Assembly (NCBI GenBank): GCA_022360315.1
Contig: JAKSDA010000509.1
Coordinates: 1-64,000, forward strand
Direction: 5' to 3'
Length of the DNA stretch: 64,000 nucleotides
Origin: Pseudomonadota bacterium
Lineage (GTDB): Bacteria > Myxococcota_A > Polyangia > Haliangiales > Haliangiaceae
The notes under the pieces were generated by a model. The model did not search any database, was not told where the DNA came from, and saw only the letters and a list, made by a program, of their open reading frames with translations. Within the stretch, counting starts at the first letter, position 1. Every line of letters begins with the position of its first letter. Shown here piece after piece: positions 62,852 through 64,000 of this stretch. Both the position numbers and the translations under genes were made by a program.

Positions 62852-64000
62852 TCATGTTTCGGCCCACGCCCGCAGTTGTGCTGCGAGCGATGATGTATCT
62901 TCCCACGTCGCGCACAGATACGCTACAGGTGCCTTGAGTGCCGGTAGAGGATCGGCGCCGGGCATCATGTCCGCCACCTCGGATCGCATCCAATGCAAGA
63001 GACTGTCCAGATCTGCGAACGCCCCCTGGTCCAGCCGGGAACGCAAGGCGGGAATCGTCTCGTTTTCGAAGCGTTGTTTCTGACTGAGATCGATGATGTC
63101 CGGCAGCCGCAGAGCAGCCGGTCCGAGCGAGGTCTCCATTCGACTCAATAGCTCGTTGTAAGCCAGATCGGCCACAGAGTTGGCCCGTGTCCGGAGAGCG
63201 GCGAGGAGCTCCCGACCTGTTTTCTCCGGCGATTGCTCGCCGGGCAAGAGCTGACAGTAGACTTTCAGCTTGGGCTCGGTTCCCGATGGGCGGATCGTGA
63301 CCACACAGCTCTCGGCAAAAATTTGAATCACGTCGCGGGGTAGGCGGTCGCTATCCGATACAAACCGGCCAAAGCGATCTTGGTCGTGGTAATCGACCAC
63401 GTCGAGCACCCGAAAGCCCGCAAATTGTGCCGGAGGCCGGGCGCGAAGCGCAGCCATGATGCGCGCTTTGTTCTCATTGCCCACAGCGCCACTCATCATG
63501 ATCGAGCGGTTGACGTTGTCGTAACCGCCCATCCGCCCGATGATCTCGGCATAGTAGTCGAGAAGGGTCCGCCCCTGGCCGGCCAGGCGCTGATAAAGAG
63601 CGGCCAAGAACATGCAGCCCGGTGCGGCGTCTTTATCCCGAATCGTGGGCAAGAACAGCACACCGTGGGACTCTTCGGCAGCCAGAACCAGATCGCTCGG
63701 CCGGCACTCGATATCGCCGTAGCGGCCATGGTGCTCGAGCTCTTTGAGCACGTCGGCGACGTATTTAAAACCCACCAGCAGATTGTCCACGATCCAGGAA
63801 TCCCCGGCCTGCTCGACGATCTTGGACAGCAGTTTGGTGGTCACCAGGGTCTCGATCACCAACCCCTTGCGCCTCGGCCCCTGGGGATCGAGCATCAGGT
63901 AGTAGCAGAGAACCGCCGCGATCTGATTGCCGTCGAAATGGTACCAGGTGTCGTCCTCGAGCTTGATCTCGACCCCGATCCGATCGGCATCGGGGTCGGT
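62852..64000 (-). CDS. Phosphohexomutase (phosphoglucomutase/phosphomannomutase), 5' end outside window
   Basis: The visible 382 codons are the later part of an alpha-D-phosphohexomutase. The reading frame is open to the window edge and begins with TDPDADRIGVE, the metal-binding loop (DPDADR). The sugar-binding loop AAEESHGVLF follows at about residue 107, and the phosphate-binding motif RPSGTEPKLKVY at about 237. The N-terminal part with the phosphoserine lies beyond the end of the window. A C-terminal extension of about 100 residues after the usual end (after about 280) is seen. It interconverts hexose 1- and 6-phosphates. YvcK follows directly, suggesting joint control of sugar-nucleotide supply. 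Confidence 0.92.
   Translation of the reverse strand, partial: TDPDADRIGVEIKLEDDTWYHFDGNQIAAVLCYYLMLDPQGPRRKGLVIETLVTTKLLSKIVEQAGDSWIVDNLLVGFKYVADVLKELEHHGRYGDIECRPSDLVLAAEESHGVLFLPTIRDKDAAPGCMFLAALYQRLAGQGRTLLDYYAEIIGRMGGYDNVNRSIMMSGAVGNENKARIMAALRARPPAQFAGFRVLDVVDYHDQDRFGRFVSDSDRLPRDVIQIFAESCVVTIRPSGTEPKLKVYCQLLPGEQSPEKTGRELLAALRTRANSVADLAYNELLSRMETSLGPAALRLPDIIDLSQKQRFENETIPALRSRLDQGAFADLDSLLHWMRSEVADMMPGADPLPALKAPVAYLCATWEDTSSLAAQLRAWAET

Overview
The window is high-GC bacterial DNA that most resembles a myxobacterium (Myxococcota). The best clue is a divergent pair at about 8.3-12.5 kb: a sigma-70-like factor of the myxobacterial type facing a membrane Ser/Thr kinase with a zinc-finger-like N-terminus and a long TPR tail. 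Many secreted lipoproteins fit this. The genus is inferred only loosely (a Haliangium/Enhygromyxa-like lineage is possible). No rRNA, tRNA or CRISPR array was seen.

Layout. (1) 0.7-8.2 kb is an accessory island: a DUF5131/three-Cys-motif partner (TcmP) pair, a PIN-domain gene with a partner, an alpha/beta hydrolase, and remains of an integrative element (frameshifted excisionase-like gene, internally deleted tyrosine integrase, SSB-like small protein, decayed primase/helicase-like gene). (2) 8.3-16.5 kb holds the kinase/sigma pair followed by three secreted proteins: a lipoprotein, a GH-A-like glycosidase and a repeat-containing exoprotein. (3) 16.6-21.4 kb holds an IS701-like transposase fragment, an RND efflux permease and its adaptor. 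(4) 21.5-49.2 kb is a long minus-strand salicyl-thiazoline siderophore cluster. In transcription order it encodes salicylate synthase, NRPS1, NRPS2, two ABC half-transporters, a saccharopine-dehydrogenase-like reductase, a reductase-methyltransferase fusion, a dead-adenylation-domain methyltransferase, a thiazolinyl imide reductase, a VOC protein, a salicyl-AMP ligase, a type II thioesterase and a flavoprotein remnant. (5) 49.5-57.7 kb is a second minus-strand operon: lipoprotein, ABC ATPase, ABC-2 permease fused to a degenerate M1-peptidase-like domain, and a TonB-dependent receptor. (6) 57.8-58.8 kb is a rearrangement scar. (7) 59-64 kb looks chromosomal: lipoprotein methyltransferase, secreted phosphoesterase, YvcK and a partial phosphohexomutase.

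How the siderophore genes should work together (inference from domain order). Salicylate is made, adenylated and loaded on the carrier protein at the start of NRPS1. Three cyclization domains, all with the DxxxxDxxS motif, then add three cysteines as thiazolines. The first adenylation domain is decayed, so another A domain must probably charge that module. One methyltransferase is embedded in NRPS2. Two more, homologous to it, sit on proteins whose partner domains have lost catalytic residues. A classical imide reductase reduces one ring, and a TE with Cys in place of Ser releases the product. Export or uptake would use the ABC pair, the TonB receptor and the second ABC system. AT-rich 7-1-7 palindromes in front of both operons look like one shared, probably Fur-type, iron operator.

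The most unusual points are the two trans methyltransferases on apparently dead scaffolds, the decayed first A domain, the Cys-TE, the shared operator, and a 185-bp copy of part of NRPS1 joined to a transposase relic next to the receptor operon.
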